Notes under the pieces: model-generated | Told to the model about the DNA's origin: nothing | Seen by the model: the letters and a program-made list of their open reading frames with translations, nothing else | Database searches by the model: none | Source: Pistricoccus aurantiacus | GTDB taxonomy: Bacteria > Pseudomonadota > Gammaproteobacteria > Pseudomonadales > Halomonadaceae | Length of the DNA stretch: 64,000 nt | Assembly (NCBI RefSeq): GCF_042682565.1 | Contig: NZ_JBHUIC010000004.1 | Strand: one strand, 5' to 3' | Position numbers and translations under genes: made by a program | Shown: piece by piece, positions 33,125 to 42,240 of the stretch | Layout of the letters: each line of letters opens with the position of its first letter | How positions within the stretch are numbered: the stretch's first letter is position 1

Positions 33125-34009
33125 GTGACGCCTACCGACACAACGCCGGCAGCGCCGCTTTATCATCTGCAGGCGGAACTGGAAAACGCCTTCGACGAGA
33201 TCGTCGCGCGCATCGAAGCGCTGATCGAGGTGTATCGCCGGGACGGCGGCGCCGCCTGGGCGCTGGAGGAAGCCACTCCGGACGCGGACTGGCTTCGCCG
33301 CATTCTGCTGGATTTCTGGTACGAGGAAGGCCAGGACGGTCGAGTGACCCGCAGCTATATCGGCCTGGTCGCCGCCAGCCAGGCGCTGCTTGATGAAGTG
33401 GGCCGGGTCAATCGCGCCAAGGCGCAGTTTTCCGGGGTGCTGGAGCGTATTCGTCAGGAAGACGCCACGCTGATTCCCGGCCTCAAGGCACTACTTCCCG
33501 CTCGGCACCCGGCGCTCAACGCGCAACTGCGTGACCAGGGGCTGGCGCGGCTGCATCTCAAGCAGTGCTGGCGCGCCTTGCCGACGGCGGACGCGCCGCT
33601 CTCCCGGGTGCGAATGGCCTGGTACGCCAGCGGCCGCTCGATCAAGAAACTCAGCGTGAGGGAAGCGGAAAGGAAGTTGATGGCCTTTGATACGGAGGCA
33701 CCGCATATTCGTATCCAGCTACACCACCTGGCGGGTATTCCGGACGGCGAGCCGTTGGCCCAGGTACAGAAACAGGCGCCGCTGATGCGCGCCAATATCT
33801 TCTTCGCGGAACCCTTGGCGGATGGACGCAGCCGCCGCGCCATGAACGTCGCCCTGCCGCTGTTCATTCCCAGCCCGGATGGCCGCCTGCCAGACTACAA
33901 CCGTCCCCCGCCCTTCCCCCAGCCGGAACGCACCCGCGCCAAACGCAGCGATGAACGCCTCGAAGACGAACCTTTTCTGCCAAGTATTCGGGTATATCGG
34001 TATCGGTGA
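33125..34009 (+). CDS. Tus-like replication terminus-binding protein
   Basis: 294 residues. The middle part, LPARHPALNAQLRDQGLARLHL to VRMAWYASGRSIKKLSVREAERKL, resembles the E. coli Tus region around [20 protein letters not shown] in spacing and character. The end (FLPSIRVYRYR) is similar to the basic/beta end of Tus. Tus binds Ter sites and stops replication forks in one direction. GTG start at 33125. The resemblance was judged by eye only, so the function is likely but not certain. It lies directly downstream of yacG. Confidence 0.6.
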   Translation: MTPTDTTPAAPLYHLQAELENAFDEIVARIEALIEVYRRDGGAAWALEEATPDADWLRRILLDFWYEEGQDGRVTRSYIGLVAASQALLDEVGRVNRAKAQFSGVLERIRQEDATLIPGLKALLPARHPALNAQLRDQGLARLHLKQCWRALPTADAPLSRVRMAWYASGRSIKKLSVREAERKLMAFDTEAPHIRIQLHHLAGIPDGEPLAQVQKQAPLMRANIFFAEPLADGRSRRAMNVALPLFIPSPDGRLPDYNRPPPFPQPERTRAKRSDERLEDEPFLPSIRVYRYR

Positions 34010-34026
34010 TTTATAACATCGTAACG

Positions 34027-34287
34027 TTAACGCCGCGTGGCGTCATAGCCCAGATCCATGCCGCGATTGGCGTCGCTGGCGCGGCGTTCGGCCATCGTGG
34101 AGCGCTTGCGGTTTTCTTCCTCGCAGACCTGGTCGTTGCCGCCGCAGACTTCGCAGCCTTCCTTGAGCCCCAGCTTGTTGAGGCCGCCGCAGGAGCCGGC
34201 GATGGGCTTGTTGCTGAAGATCACACCAACCGCCATGCCCGCCATCAATATCAACATCAGGCCCAGGGCCAATAACCAGACAGTCAT
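34027..34287 (-). CDS. nqrM: Na+-NQR maturation protein NqrM
   Basis: 86 residues. One N-terminal membrane helix (WLLALGLMLILMAGMAVGVIF) is followed by a conserved cysteine cluster (GSCGGLNKLGL, CEVCGGNDQVCEEE). NqrM (DUF539) is thought to deliver iron for the NqrD/E cysteine centre. It lies downstream of nqrF in the same direction, but a terminator intervenes and the usual apbE gene between them is absent. Confidence 0.93.
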   Translation of the reverse strand: MTVWLLALGLMLILMAGMAVGVIFSNKPIAGSCGGLNKLGLKEGCEVCGGNDQVCEEENRKRSTMAERRASDANRGMDLGYDATRR

Positions 34288-34370
34288 GAATTTCTCCTTG
34301 GGACAATCGAGTGCTTGTACCCACTAGGACAATAAAACGGGCTCGAGGTTTGCAATCAGAGAATCGGAGT

Positions 34371-34399
34371 AAAAACAGGGCCGACTAAGAGCCGGCCCC
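34371..34399 (-). terminator. Terminator after the nqrA-F operon
   Basis: Arms GGGCCG and CGGCCC with an eight-base loop, followed on the minus strand by a run of five T. It separates nqrF from nqrM. Confidence 0.75.
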
Positions 34400-34414
34400 G
34401 AGACTGCTGAGTTT

Positions 34415-35647
34415 TTATCCGCCGAAATCGTCCAGCATGATGTTTTCCGGCTCGACCCCCAGATCAAGCAGCATCTTGATCACGGAGGCGTTCATCATCG
34501 GCGGGCCGCACATGTAGTACTCGCAGTCCTCCGGCGCCGGGTGATCCTTGAGATACATGTCGTAGAGCACGTTGTGGATGAAGCCGGTGGGCCCTTCCCA
34601 GTTGTCTTCCGGCAGCGGGTCCGACAGCGCCAGGTGCCACGCGAAGTTGTCATGCTCCTTGGCCAGCTGGTCGTACTCTTCGTTGTAGAAGGTTTCCCGC
34701 CAGGAGCGCGCGCCGTACCAGAAACTCATCTTGCGCTTTGAGTTCAGGCGCTTGAGCTGGTCGAAGATGTGGCTGCGCATGGGCGCCATGCCCGCGCCGC
34801 CGCCGATGAACACCATTTCCGCCTCGGTGTCCTTGGCGAAGAATTCGCCGAAGGGCCCCATCACGGTGATCTTGTCGCCGGGCTTGAGGCTGAACACATA
34901 GGTGGACATCAGCCCCGGGGGATGGCTGGTGCCCGGGGGCGGTGTGGCGATACGGATATTGAACTTGAGGATACCCTTCTCTTCCGGATAGTTGGCCATG
35001 GAGTAGGCGCGGATTACCTCTTCTTCGTTCTTGTGAGACACATCGAAGAGTTTGAATTTTTCCCAGTCGCCGCGGTATTCCTCCTCGATATCGAAGTCGG
35101 AGAACTTGATATCGTAAGGCGGCGCCACCAGCTGCACGTAGCCGCCGGCGCGGAACGCGACCTCTTCGCCTTCCGGCAATTTCAGGTTGAGTTCCTTGAT
35201 GAAGGTGGCGACGTTGGGGTTCTTGATGACCTCACATTCCCACTGCTTGACGCCGAAGACTTCCTCCGGCACTTCGATCTTCATGTCCTGCTTGACCGGC
35301 ACCTGGCAGGAAAGCCGCCAGCCTTCCTTCTTTTCACGCAGGGTGAAGTGGGATTCCTCCGTGGGCAGAATCGAGCCGCCGCCTTCTTCGACCCGGCACT
35401 TGCACTGGGCGCAGGAGCCGCCGCCGCCGCAGGCGGAGGACAGGAAAATACCGTTGGCTGCCAGGGTATTGAGCAGCTTGCCGCCGCCCTGGGTCGTGAT
35501 GGTGTTCTCGGGATCGTCGTTGATCTCGATGGTTACGTCGCCGGAGCTGACCAGCCGGCTGCGGGCAGCCAGGATGATCGCCACCAGGCCGATGACGATG
35601 ACCGTGAACATGACCACGCCGATCAAGATGATGGATAAATCAACCAT
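34415..35647 (-). CDS. nqrF: Na+-NQR subunit F (NADH dehydrogenase, FAD and 2Fe-2S)
   Basis: 410 residues. N-terminal membrane helix, a ferredoxin-like domain with the 2Fe-2S cysteines in SACGGGGSCAQCKC, then the FAD domain (RAYSMANYPEE) and the NADH domain (MVFIGGGAGMAPMRSHIFDQL, YYMCGPPMMNASV). It takes electrons from NADH into the sodium pump at the inner membrane. It is the last gene of the six-gene operon. Confidence 0.97.
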   Translation of the reverse strand: MVDLSIILIGVVMFTVIVIGLVAIILAARSRLVSSGDVTIEINDDPENTITTQGGGKLLNTLAANGIFLSSACGGGGSCAQCKCRVEEGGGSILPTEESHFTLREKKEGWRLSCQVPVKQDMKIEVPEEVFGVKQWECEVIKNPNVATFIKELNLKLPEGEEVAFRAGGYVQLVAPPYDIKFSDFDIEEEYRGDWEKFKLFDVSHKNEEEVIRAYSMANYPEEKGILKFNIRIATPPPGTSHPPGLMSTYVFSLKPGDKITVMGPFGEFFAKDTEAEMVFIGGGAGMAPMRSHIFDQLKRLNSKRKMSFWYGARSWRETFYNEEYDQLAKEHDNFAWHLALSDPLPEDNWEGPTGFIHNVLYDMYLKDHPAPEDCEYYMCGPPMMNASVIKMLLDLGVEPENIMLDDFGG

Positions 35648-35676
35648 GTCGGGTTCCTATTAGTGTTCGTCGACGC

Positions 35677-36297
35677 TTAGAGCTGAATACCGGAGAAGGA
35701 CATGAATCCCAGCGACATCAGGCCCACGGTGATGAAGGTGATACCCAGGCCTTGGAGCCCGGCGGGAACGTCGCTGTACTTGAGCTTCTCGCGAATGCCC
35801 GCCAGGGCGGTGATCGCCAGGGCCCAGCCCACGCCGGCGCCGGTGCCGTATATCACGGACTCACCGAAGGTGTAATGACGCTCGACCATGAACAGCGTGC
35901 CGCCGAGAATCGCGCAGTTGACGGTGATCAACGGCAGAAACACTCCCAGCGCGTTGTAGAGCGCGGGAACGAACTTGTCGAGGAACATCTCGAGAATCTG
36001 CACGATGGCGGCGATGACGCCGATATAGCTCAAGAGTCCGAGGAAGGTCAGATCGATGTTCTCCGCCCCGGGCAGCCCGGTCCAGGACAAGGCGCCTTCC
36101 TGCAGCAGATAGGTCAGGATCAGATTATTGACCGGCACGGTAATCGCCAGTACCGCCACCACGGCGATACCCAGACCGAAAGCCGCGGAGACCTTCTTGG
36201 AAACCGCCATGAAGGTACACATGCCCAGGAAGAAGGCCAGCGCCATGTTCTCGACGAAGACCGCGGTGATAAACAGGCTCAGGTAATGTTCCAGCAT
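35677..36297 (-). CDS. nqrE: Na+-NQR subunit E
   Basis: 206 residues with six membrane helices, of the NqrE/RnfA family. It starts LSLFITAVFVENMALAFFLGMC, whose cysteine, together with one in VNCAILGG, belongs to the iron site shared with NqrD. It is directly adjacent to nqrD and 29 bases before nqrF. Confidence 0.96.
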   Translation of the reverse strand: MLEHYLSLFITAVFVENMALAFFLGMCTFMAVSKKVSAAFGLGIAVVAVLAITVPVNNLILTYLLQEGALSWTGLPGAENIDLTFLGLLSYIGVIAAIVQILEMFLDKFVPALYNALGVFLPLITVNCAILGGTLFMVERHYTFGESVIYGTGAGVGWALAITALAGIREKLKYSDVPAGLQGLGITFITVGLMSLGFMSFSGIQL

Positions 36298-36966
36298 TTA
36301 CACGGCCTCCTTGGGCTGGGTGTGTTCCTTCATTTCGAACTCGGCCTCTTCGATCTGCTCGGTGTTGAGGCTGCGCATCACCCAGATGATCAGACCGATG
36401 ACGAAGAATGCGGACGGCGGCAGCAGCATCAAGCCGTTGGTCACGTACCAGCCGCCTTCGGACACCGTCGGCAGGATGCTGAAGCCGAACAGGGTGCCGG
36501 AGCCCAGCAGCTCGCGGAAGAAACCCACGGTCATCAGAATGAAACCATAGCCCAGGCCATTGCCGATACCATCAAGGAAGCTCAGTACCGGTGGATTCTG
36601 CATGGCGAAGCCTTCCGCCCGACCCATGACGATACAGTTGGTGATGATCAGGCCGACGAATACCGAAAGCTGCTTGGACATCTCGTAGGCATAGGCCTTG
36701 AGCACCTGATCCACCACGATGACCAGAGACGCGATGATGGTCATCTGCACGATGATGCGAATCGACGACGGAATGTGATTGCGGATAGCCGAGACGAAAA
36801 AGCTCGACAGCGCCGTCACGGCGATTACCGCCACCGACATGACCAATGAGACGCTCATGCTGCTGGTCACCGCCAGCGCCGAACAGATACCGAGGATCTG
36901 CAAGGCGATGGGGTTGTTCTTGAAGATAGGCGTGATCAACACGCCCTTGGGAGTTACGGCTGACAT
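36298..36966 (-). CDS. nqrD: Na+-NQR subunit D
   Basis: 222 residues, six membrane segments, NqrD/RnfE family. Cysteines in LGICSALAVTSS and LIITNCIVMGRAEGFA match the conserved iron-binding pair. It is homologous to and packed against NqrE in the membrane. It lies two bases downstream of nqrC. Confidence 0.96.
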   Translation of the reverse strand: MSAVTPKGVLITPIFKNNPIALQILGICSALAVTSSMSVSLVMSVAVIAVTALSSFFVSAIRNHIPSSIRIIVQMTIIASLVIVVDQVLKAYAYEMSKQLSVFVGLIITNCIVMGRAEGFAMQNPPVLSFLDGIGNGLGYGFILMTVGFFRELLGSGTLFGFSILPTVSEGGWYVTNGLMLLPPSAFFVIGLIIWVMRSLNTEQIEEAEFEMKEHTQPKEAV

Positions 36967-36968
36967 GC

Positions 36969-37748
36969 TCAGGCTCCTTGCGTCGTGTTGTCGTAGAACT
37001 TCGCCAGGTACTTGCCGAAGCCTTCATCGCTTAACCAGTACTGCACCAGGGCAGAAACGCCACGGCTGGTCAGGCTGGCACCGGACAGGGCATCGACTTC
37101 CGTGGGACCGCTGGCGCCGCTCTTGACCAGGGTGATTTCCGGCCAGCCTTGACCGACGTCTTCCGGCTTGTACACCTTCTTGCCTTCCCACTGACTTTTC
37201 CACCTGGGGTTGTCCACTTCACCCCCCAGGCCCGGGGTTTCCGCATGGGAGTAAAAGGTGATGCCTTCGATGGTGTTCCCATCGCCTTGCAAAGCGATAT
37301 AGCCGCGCATCAGCCCCCACAGACCCTGGCCACGAATCGGCATGATGATCTTTTCCGGATTATCCGGATCACCGACCAGATAGACCACGGAGTATTTTTC
37401 CTGGCGGGACAGCCCGGCGATGTCCTGCTCGCCGGAAAGCGTGCGGGACGCCGCGGGATCGGAAGCCGCCTCGAAAGGCGTATAGGTTTCAGGATCGACC
37501 TCATCGGTGTATTCACCGGTCTCGAGATTCACCGCCTTGGCGGTGACCTGCTCGAACTGCTCGGTGATTGACACGCCCTCTTCGTACAGGCCGGCGACCT
37601 GCAGGATATTCGACTTGCGGTCCGCTTCCTGGTTGAACTCCTGCTGGGAGCGCAGCGCCACCGCCGCGGTGGAAACGATCACCGAGCAGACGATGCATAG
37701 CGCGAAGGCAACGATCAGCGTCTTCTTGGTGGAGTTGTTACTCGCCAT
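36969..37748 (-). CDS. nqrC: Na+-NQR subunit C (covalent FMN)
   Basis: 259 residues. One N-terminal membrane helix and a periplasmic FMN-binding domain. The flavinylation motif reads DALSGASLTS; in Vibrio NqrC the FMN is bound to Thr in SGAT, so the acceptor here would be Ser. The rest (PGLGGEVDNPRWKSQWEGKKV) is typical. The start overlaps the nqrB stop by one base. Confidence 0.96.
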   Translation of the reverse strand: MASNNSTKKTLIVAFALCIVCSVIVSTAAVALRSQQEFNQEADRKSNILQVAGLYEEGVSITEQFEQVTAKAVNLETGEYTDEVDPETYTPFEAASDPAASRTLSGEQDIAGLSRQEKYSVVYLVGDPDNPEKIIMPIRGQGLWGLMRGYIALQGDGNTIEGITFYSHAETPGLGGEVDNPRWKSQWEGKKVYKPEDVGQGWPEITLVKSGASGPTEVDALSGASLTSRGVSALVQYWLSDEGFGKYLAKFYDNTTQGA

Positions 37749-38974
37749 CAGGCACTCTCCTCAACCAGTACGTTGGTTCGCTTGAGCCGCCGCTTGACGT
37801 TGGCCTGAACGAAGAAATGATCGATCAGGGGAGCGAACAGGTTGGCAAACAGAATCGCCAGCATGATGCCCTCCGGGAAAGCGGGATTGACCACGCGGAT
37901 CAGCACGGTCATCACACCGATCAAGGCGCCGAACAGCAGACGTCCGGGGTTGGTCATGGAAGCGGACACCGGGTCGGTGGCCATGAACACCATGCCGAAG
38001 GCGAAACCACCCAGCACCAGATGCCAGTACCAGGGCATGGCGAACATGGGGTTGGTGTCGGAACCGGCCAGATTCAGCAGGGCGCTGGTGGCCACCATGC
38101 CCAGGAACACCCCCAGCACGATGCGCCAGGAAGCGATGCCGGTCCACAGCAGTACTGCCGCCGCCAGCAGAATCAACAGAGTCGAGGTTTCACCGACGGA
38201 GCCGGGAATGAAGCCAAGGAAGGAATCCCACCAGCCGAACTGACTGGATACCGCAGCCATGCCATCCTGGGCCGCCACGGAAAGCGCCGTCGCCCCGGTG
38301 TAGCCATCCGCGGCAACCCAGATGGCATCCCCGGAAATCTGCGCCGGATAGGCAAAATACAGGAAGGCCCGAGCGGTGAGCGCCGGGTTGAGGAAGTTCT
38401 TGCCGGTGCCGCCGAAGATTTCCTTGCCGATCACGATACCGAAGGTGATGCCCAGGGCCACCTGCCACAGGGGAATCGTCGCCGGAAGAATCAGCGCGTA
38501 CAGCACGGAGCTGACGAAGAAGCCTTCGTTGACCTCGTGACCGCGACGCACCGCGAACAGCACTTCCCAGAAGCCACCGACAATGAAGGTCACCGCATAG
38601 ATCGGAACGAAATAGGTGGCGCCGAGCACGAAGTTCGACCACAGGCTGCCGGCGTCGTGGCCGCCGGCCAGAGTCAGCAGCACATCCTCGCGCCAGCCGC
38701 CCATGCTGGCATAGCCGCTGGCGATGGCGTCATTGGCCTGCCAGCCGGCGTTCCACATGCCGAAGAACATGGCCGGGAAGGTACACAGCCAGACGGTGAT
38801 CATGATCCGCTTGAGGTCGATGCCATCGCGCACGAACGCCGTTGAGCGAGTCACGTCCGGCGGCGAGTAGAAAATGGTATCGACGGCTTCGTAAAGCGGA
38901 TAGAACTTTTCGTACTTGCCGCCCTTGCTGAAATGCGGCTCGACATTGTCGAGTGTTTGTCGAATTCCCATCAT
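37748..38974 (-). CDS. nqrB: Na+-NQR subunit B
   Basis: 408 residues, about ten membrane helices. NqrB carries covalent FMN on Thr in the motif DGYTGATALS, which is present, and riboflavin, and forms the main sodium and quinone path. The N-terminus contains the ubiquinone-site region around residues 130-170 (FVPIYAVTFIVGGFWEVLFAVRRGHEVNEG). It overlaps nqrA by one base. Confidence 0.97.
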   Translation of the reverse strand: MMGIRQTLDNVEPHFSKGGKYEKFYPLYEAVDTIFYSPPDVTRSTAFVRDGIDLKRIMITVWLCTFPAMFFGMWNAGWQANDAIASGYASMGGWREDVLLTLAGGHDAGSLWSNFVLGATYFVPIYAVTFIVGGFWEVLFAVRRGHEVNEGFFVSSVLYALILPATIPLWQVALGITFGIVIGKEIFGGTGKNFLNPALTARAFLYFAYPAQISGDAIWVAADGYTGATALSVAAQDGMAAVSSQFGWWDSFLGFIPGSVGETSTLLILLAAAVLLWTGIASWRIVLGVFLGMVATSALLNLAGSDTNPMFAMPWYWHLVLGGFAFGMVFMATDPVSASMTNPGRLLFGALIGVMTVLIRVVNPAFPEGIMLAILFANLFAPLIDHFFVQANVKRRLKRTNVLVEESA

Positions 38975-40326
38975 CAGGCCTCTTTCTCGATCATGGTGAG
39001 GTTATCACGCAGGATGGGACCGTATTCATACTTGCCCGGGCACACATAGGTGCACAGCGCCAGGTCCTCTTCCGCCAGTTCCAGGCAGCCCAACTGCATG
39101 GCGTTTTCTATGTCGCCAACGATCAGCGAGCGCAATAGTTGCGTGGGCATGATATCCAGCGGCATGACCCGCTCGTAGTTGCCAACCGGCACCATGGCGC
39201 GCGCGGAGCCGTTGGTGGACGTATTCGGCGCGTAATCCCGCAGGCCGAACAGTCCGGAGACATAGATTCCCATTATCGAGTGACGGTTCAGCCCCGGCGA
39301 CATCCAGCCCATGAAGGTACGCTTGTTGCCTTCCTCGATGAGCGTGATCTGATTGTGGAAACGCCCCAGATAGCGCAAGGCACCCTCTGCGGTAAAGCCG
39401 CCGAACACCGAGCCGGAAATCACTCGGGTATCATCGGGTTCGACGATTTCCCCGGCCAATAGTTCTTCCGTGCTCGCCCCCAGGCGGGTTCTCACCAGCC
39501 GCGGCTTCTCTGCCCGGGGGCCGCCCAGGGCAACGACACGAAACGGGTCGATCTTGCCTTCCACGAAGAGCTTGCCGAAGGCGATCACATCCTGATAGCC
39601 GATATGCCAGACCTGGCGTTTCAGCCCCACCGGAGAAAGAAAATGAATATGCGTGCCGGGCAGGCCCGCGGGATGAACCCCGCCGAAGGTCTCGACCTGA
39701 ACACCCGCGACGTCGCCCCCGGGAATTTGCGCGTCCGGCGCCTGACAAAGATAGACCTTGCCTTGCGTCAGGCGGGTCAATACCTCGAGGCCCTGAGTGA
39801 ACGCCTCGGGCTGCTCCTTGATCACCACCGCGGGATCCGCGCTGAGAGGATGCGTATCCATGGCGGTAACGAAAATATCCTGGGGAACGGCGTCCAGGGC
39901 GGGGGTACGGGAATAGGGGCGGGTACGCAGCGCGGTCCAGAGGCCGGAAGCGACCAGCTGATCGACGACCTGCTGACGCTCGAGATTCGCCAGGCCGGTG
40001 GTGCCGTGGGCGGTGAACTCCTCAGCCTGCTCCTGGTCTTCATCGATCTTGATCACCACGGACAGCAAACGGCGTTTTTCGCCACGATGAATGGCGATCA
40101 CTTCTCCGGCCGCCGGCGCGGTAAAGCGCACCCCATCGATTTTCTTGTCGGTGAACAGGAGCTGGCCCAGCTTGACCCTGTCCCCTTCCTTGACCTCCAT
40201 GGTCGGTTTCATCTCAACGTAGTCAGTGCCCAGTACCGCCACGTGGCGCACCGGCCGCGCATCCTCGATACGCTGTTCCGGGGCGCCAGTGATGGGCAGA
40301 TCCAGGCCTCGCTTGACTTCGATCAT
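38974..40326 (-). CDS. nqrA: Na+-NQR subunit A
   Basis: 450 residues, soluble peripheral subunit of the sodium pump related to RnfC but without its ferredoxin domain. It begins MIEVKRGLDLPITGAPEQ and ends with ALCTYVCPGKYEYGPILRDNLTMIEKE. It is the first gene of nqrABCDEF. The 270 bases upstream hold the operon promoter region, but I could not settle on one clear -35/-10 pair. Confidence 0.97.
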   Translation of the reverse strand: MIEVKRGLDLPITGAPEQRIEDARPVRHVAVLGTDYVEMKPTMEVKEGDRVKLGQLLFTDKKIDGVRFTAPAAGEVIAIHRGEKRRLLSVVIKIDEDQEQAEEFTAHGTTGLANLERQQVVDQLVASGLWTALRTRPYSRTPALDAVPQDIFVTAMDTHPLSADPAVVIKEQPEAFTQGLEVLTRLTQGKVYLCQAPDAQIPGGDVAGVQVETFGGVHPAGLPGTHIHFLSPVGLKRQVWHIGYQDVIAFGKLFVEGKIDPFRVVALGGPRAEKPRLVRTRLGASTEELLAGEIVEPDDTRVISGSVFGGFTAEGALRYLGRFHNQITLIEEGNKRTFMGWMSPGLNRHSIMGIYVSGLFGLRDYAPNTSTNGSARAMVPVGNYERVMPLDIMPTQLLRSLIVGDIENAMQLGCLELAEEDLALCTYVCPGKYEYGPILRDNLTMIEKEA

Positions 40327-40534
40327 AGTCTCGCCCAGTTATCGTCTCTGATTATGCAGGAAAGCATTTCGATAGACGCGCCGGATCCGGGTTGCATTGA
40401 ATACCCAGGCCAACGGTCACGGCGTCCGAATTCTTTTCTTATCAGAAAGCTGCCAGTTCACATCCGAAGTCGCTCGGATAATCCTAAAAATCCGATCCAG
40501 TATAAAGATTCGTCTGGGCAAAAACCAGAAGTCA

Positions 40535-40575
40535 TAAAGTCGAACGCGACCCATCACATCGGGTCGCGTTCGAGG
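40535..40575 (-). terminator. Terminator after the gap gene
   Basis: Twelve-base perfect arms CGAACGCGACCC and GGGTCGCGTTCG with an eight-base loop, followed on the minus strand by a short T-rich stretch. It closes the glyceraldehyde-3-phosphate dehydrogenase transcript. Confidence 0.78.
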
Positions 40576-40598
40576 GAGACAGGAGCTCGACGGCGAGC

Positions 40599-42050
40599 TT
40601 AGGGGAAGGACAGGAAACGAACGTTGGACATGTGCTGCAGAATACGCACCACCTGGCAGCTGTAGCCAAACTCGTTGTCGTACCAGACGTAGAGCACGAC
40701 GTTCTTGCCGTCGGCGATGGTCGCCTTGGCGTCGACGATTCCCGCATGGCGATTGCCGACGAAGTCCGAGGAAACCACTTCCGCGGAATCCACGTAGTCG
40801 ATCTGCTTCTGCATCAGAGAATGCAGGGCCATGCGGCGCAGATAGTCGTTAAGCTCCTCGGCATTGCATTCGCGATGCAGATTGAGATTGAGGATCGCCA
40901 TGGAAACGTTCGGCGTCGGCACGCGAATGGCGTTGCCGGTCAGCTTGCCGGAAAGCTCAGGCAGCGCCTTGGCCACCGCCTTGGCGGCGCCGGTTTCCGT
41001 CAATACCATGTTGAGTGGCGCGCTGCGACCGCGACGATCGCCCTTGTGGTAATTGTCGATCAGGTTCTGATCGTTGGTATAGGCATGCACGGTTTCCACG
41101 TGACCATGCTCGATGCCGTACTGGTCATTGAGCGCCTTGAGCACCGGCACGATGGCATTGGTGGTACAGGAAGCCGCGGAAACGATGCGGTCGTCGTCGG
41201 CGATATCGCCGTGATTGATGCCGAAGACGATGTTCTTGACGTTGCCCTTGCCCGGTGCGGTCAGCAGCACCTTGGCCACGCCGTTGCAATTCAGGTGCTG
41301 GGACAGGCCGTCTTCATCGCGCCATACGCCGGTGTTATCCACCACCAGGGCGTTGTCGATGCCGTAATCCGTGTAGTCGATCTCGCTGGGGGAGTTGGCG
41401 TAGATCACCTTGATCACGTTGCCGTTGGCGATCAGGGTGCTGTTTTCCGTATCCGCGGCGATGGAGCCGGCGAAGGGCCCGTGCACGGAATCCCGACGCA
41501 GCAGACTCGCGCGCTTTTCCAGGTCCTTGGCCAGATCGCCGCGTCCGCGCACCACGATGGCCCGCAGCCGCAGCAGGTTGCCGCCGCCGGCTTTCTCGAT
41601 CAGGATGCGCGCCAGCAGACGGCCGATACGACCGAAGCCGTACAGCACCACGTCCTTGGGCTCGCCGTTGCCGGCGGTGGCATCGTGCCTGCCGACGATG
41701 TCCGAAAGCTCTTTTTCGAGAAAGGCCTTGGGATCACCATTGCCATCATTCTTGAACGCTACCGCCAGCTTGCCGATATCCACATGCGCCGGGCCCAGGC
41801 CGAGCTCGCTCATGGCCTTGATCAGCGGGAAGGTGTCCCGCACGGAAAGCTCCGTGCCCTCGACCTTCTTGACGAAGCGGTGATGCTTGAGAATGCCGAT
41901 CACCGACTGATTGATCAGCGAGCGACCGAACATGGAGGTCACCACGTTGTATTGGCGATAAAGCTTGCCCAGCAGCGGAATCATTTCCTCCGCCAAGGCT
42001 TCGTTGCCCTGCCAATCCTCGAATACGGTATCCGGCGTTTGTTGACTCAC
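40599..42050 (-). CDS. gap: Glyceraldehyde-3-phosphate dehydrogenase, long form
   Basis: 483 residues, about 130 more than classic GapA because of an N-terminal helical extension. The Rossmann start is VVLYGFGRIGRLLARIL and the catalytic cysteine is in SAASCTTNAIVPVL. HAYTNDQNLIDNYHKGDRRGRSAPLNM and WYDNEFGYSCQVVRI are conserved. This long class occurs beside nqr and mfd in pseudomonads as well, which supports an ancestral neighbourhood. It is probably used in gluconeogenic or Entner-Doudoroff metabolism, but direction and cofactor cannot be read from the sequence. Confidence 0.93.
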   Translation of the reverse strand: MSQQTPDTVFEDWQGNEALAEEMIPLLGKLYRQYNVVTSMFGRSLINQSVIGILKHHRFVKKVEGTELSVRDTFPLIKAMSELGLGPAHVDIGKLAVAFKNDGNGDPKAFLEKELSDIVGRHDATAGNGEPKDVVLYGFGRIGRLLARILIEKAGGGNLLRLRAIVVRGRGDLAKDLEKRASLLRRDSVHGPFAGSIAADTENSTLIANGNVIKVIYANSPSEIDYTDYGIDNALVVDNTGVWRDEDGLSQHLNCNGVAKVLLTAPGKGNVKNIVFGINHGDIADDDRIVSAASCTTNAIVPVLKALNDQYGIEHGHVETVHAYTNDQNLIDNYHKGDRRGRSAPLNMVLTETGAAKAVAKALPELSGKLTGNAIRVPTPNVSMAILNLNLHRECNAEELNDYLRRMALHSLMQKQIDYVDSAEVVSSDFVGNRHAGIVDAKATIADGKNVVLYVWYDNEFGYSCQVVRILQHMSNVRFLSFP

Positions 42051-42240
42051 GTGAAAGACCTCTTTTCGTCGATAATCGTATATTCAAATTATTTCAATAG
42101 GCTCGTTTGGCGCTTATTGTCCGTCGTCCCTCATTCGGTCGCAATCGATGAATGGTCGCAGGCCCTGTAAGGTAATTACACAATCGCGGATTTGACTACA
42201 AGATCGCCGAAGACTGGTATCATTCGCCCCACGTTGACCA

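Noticed and set aside
34011..34027. Ter-like element next to the Tus-like gene
   Set aside because: Only a partial match to the E. coli core and a single occurrence, so not annotated as a site.
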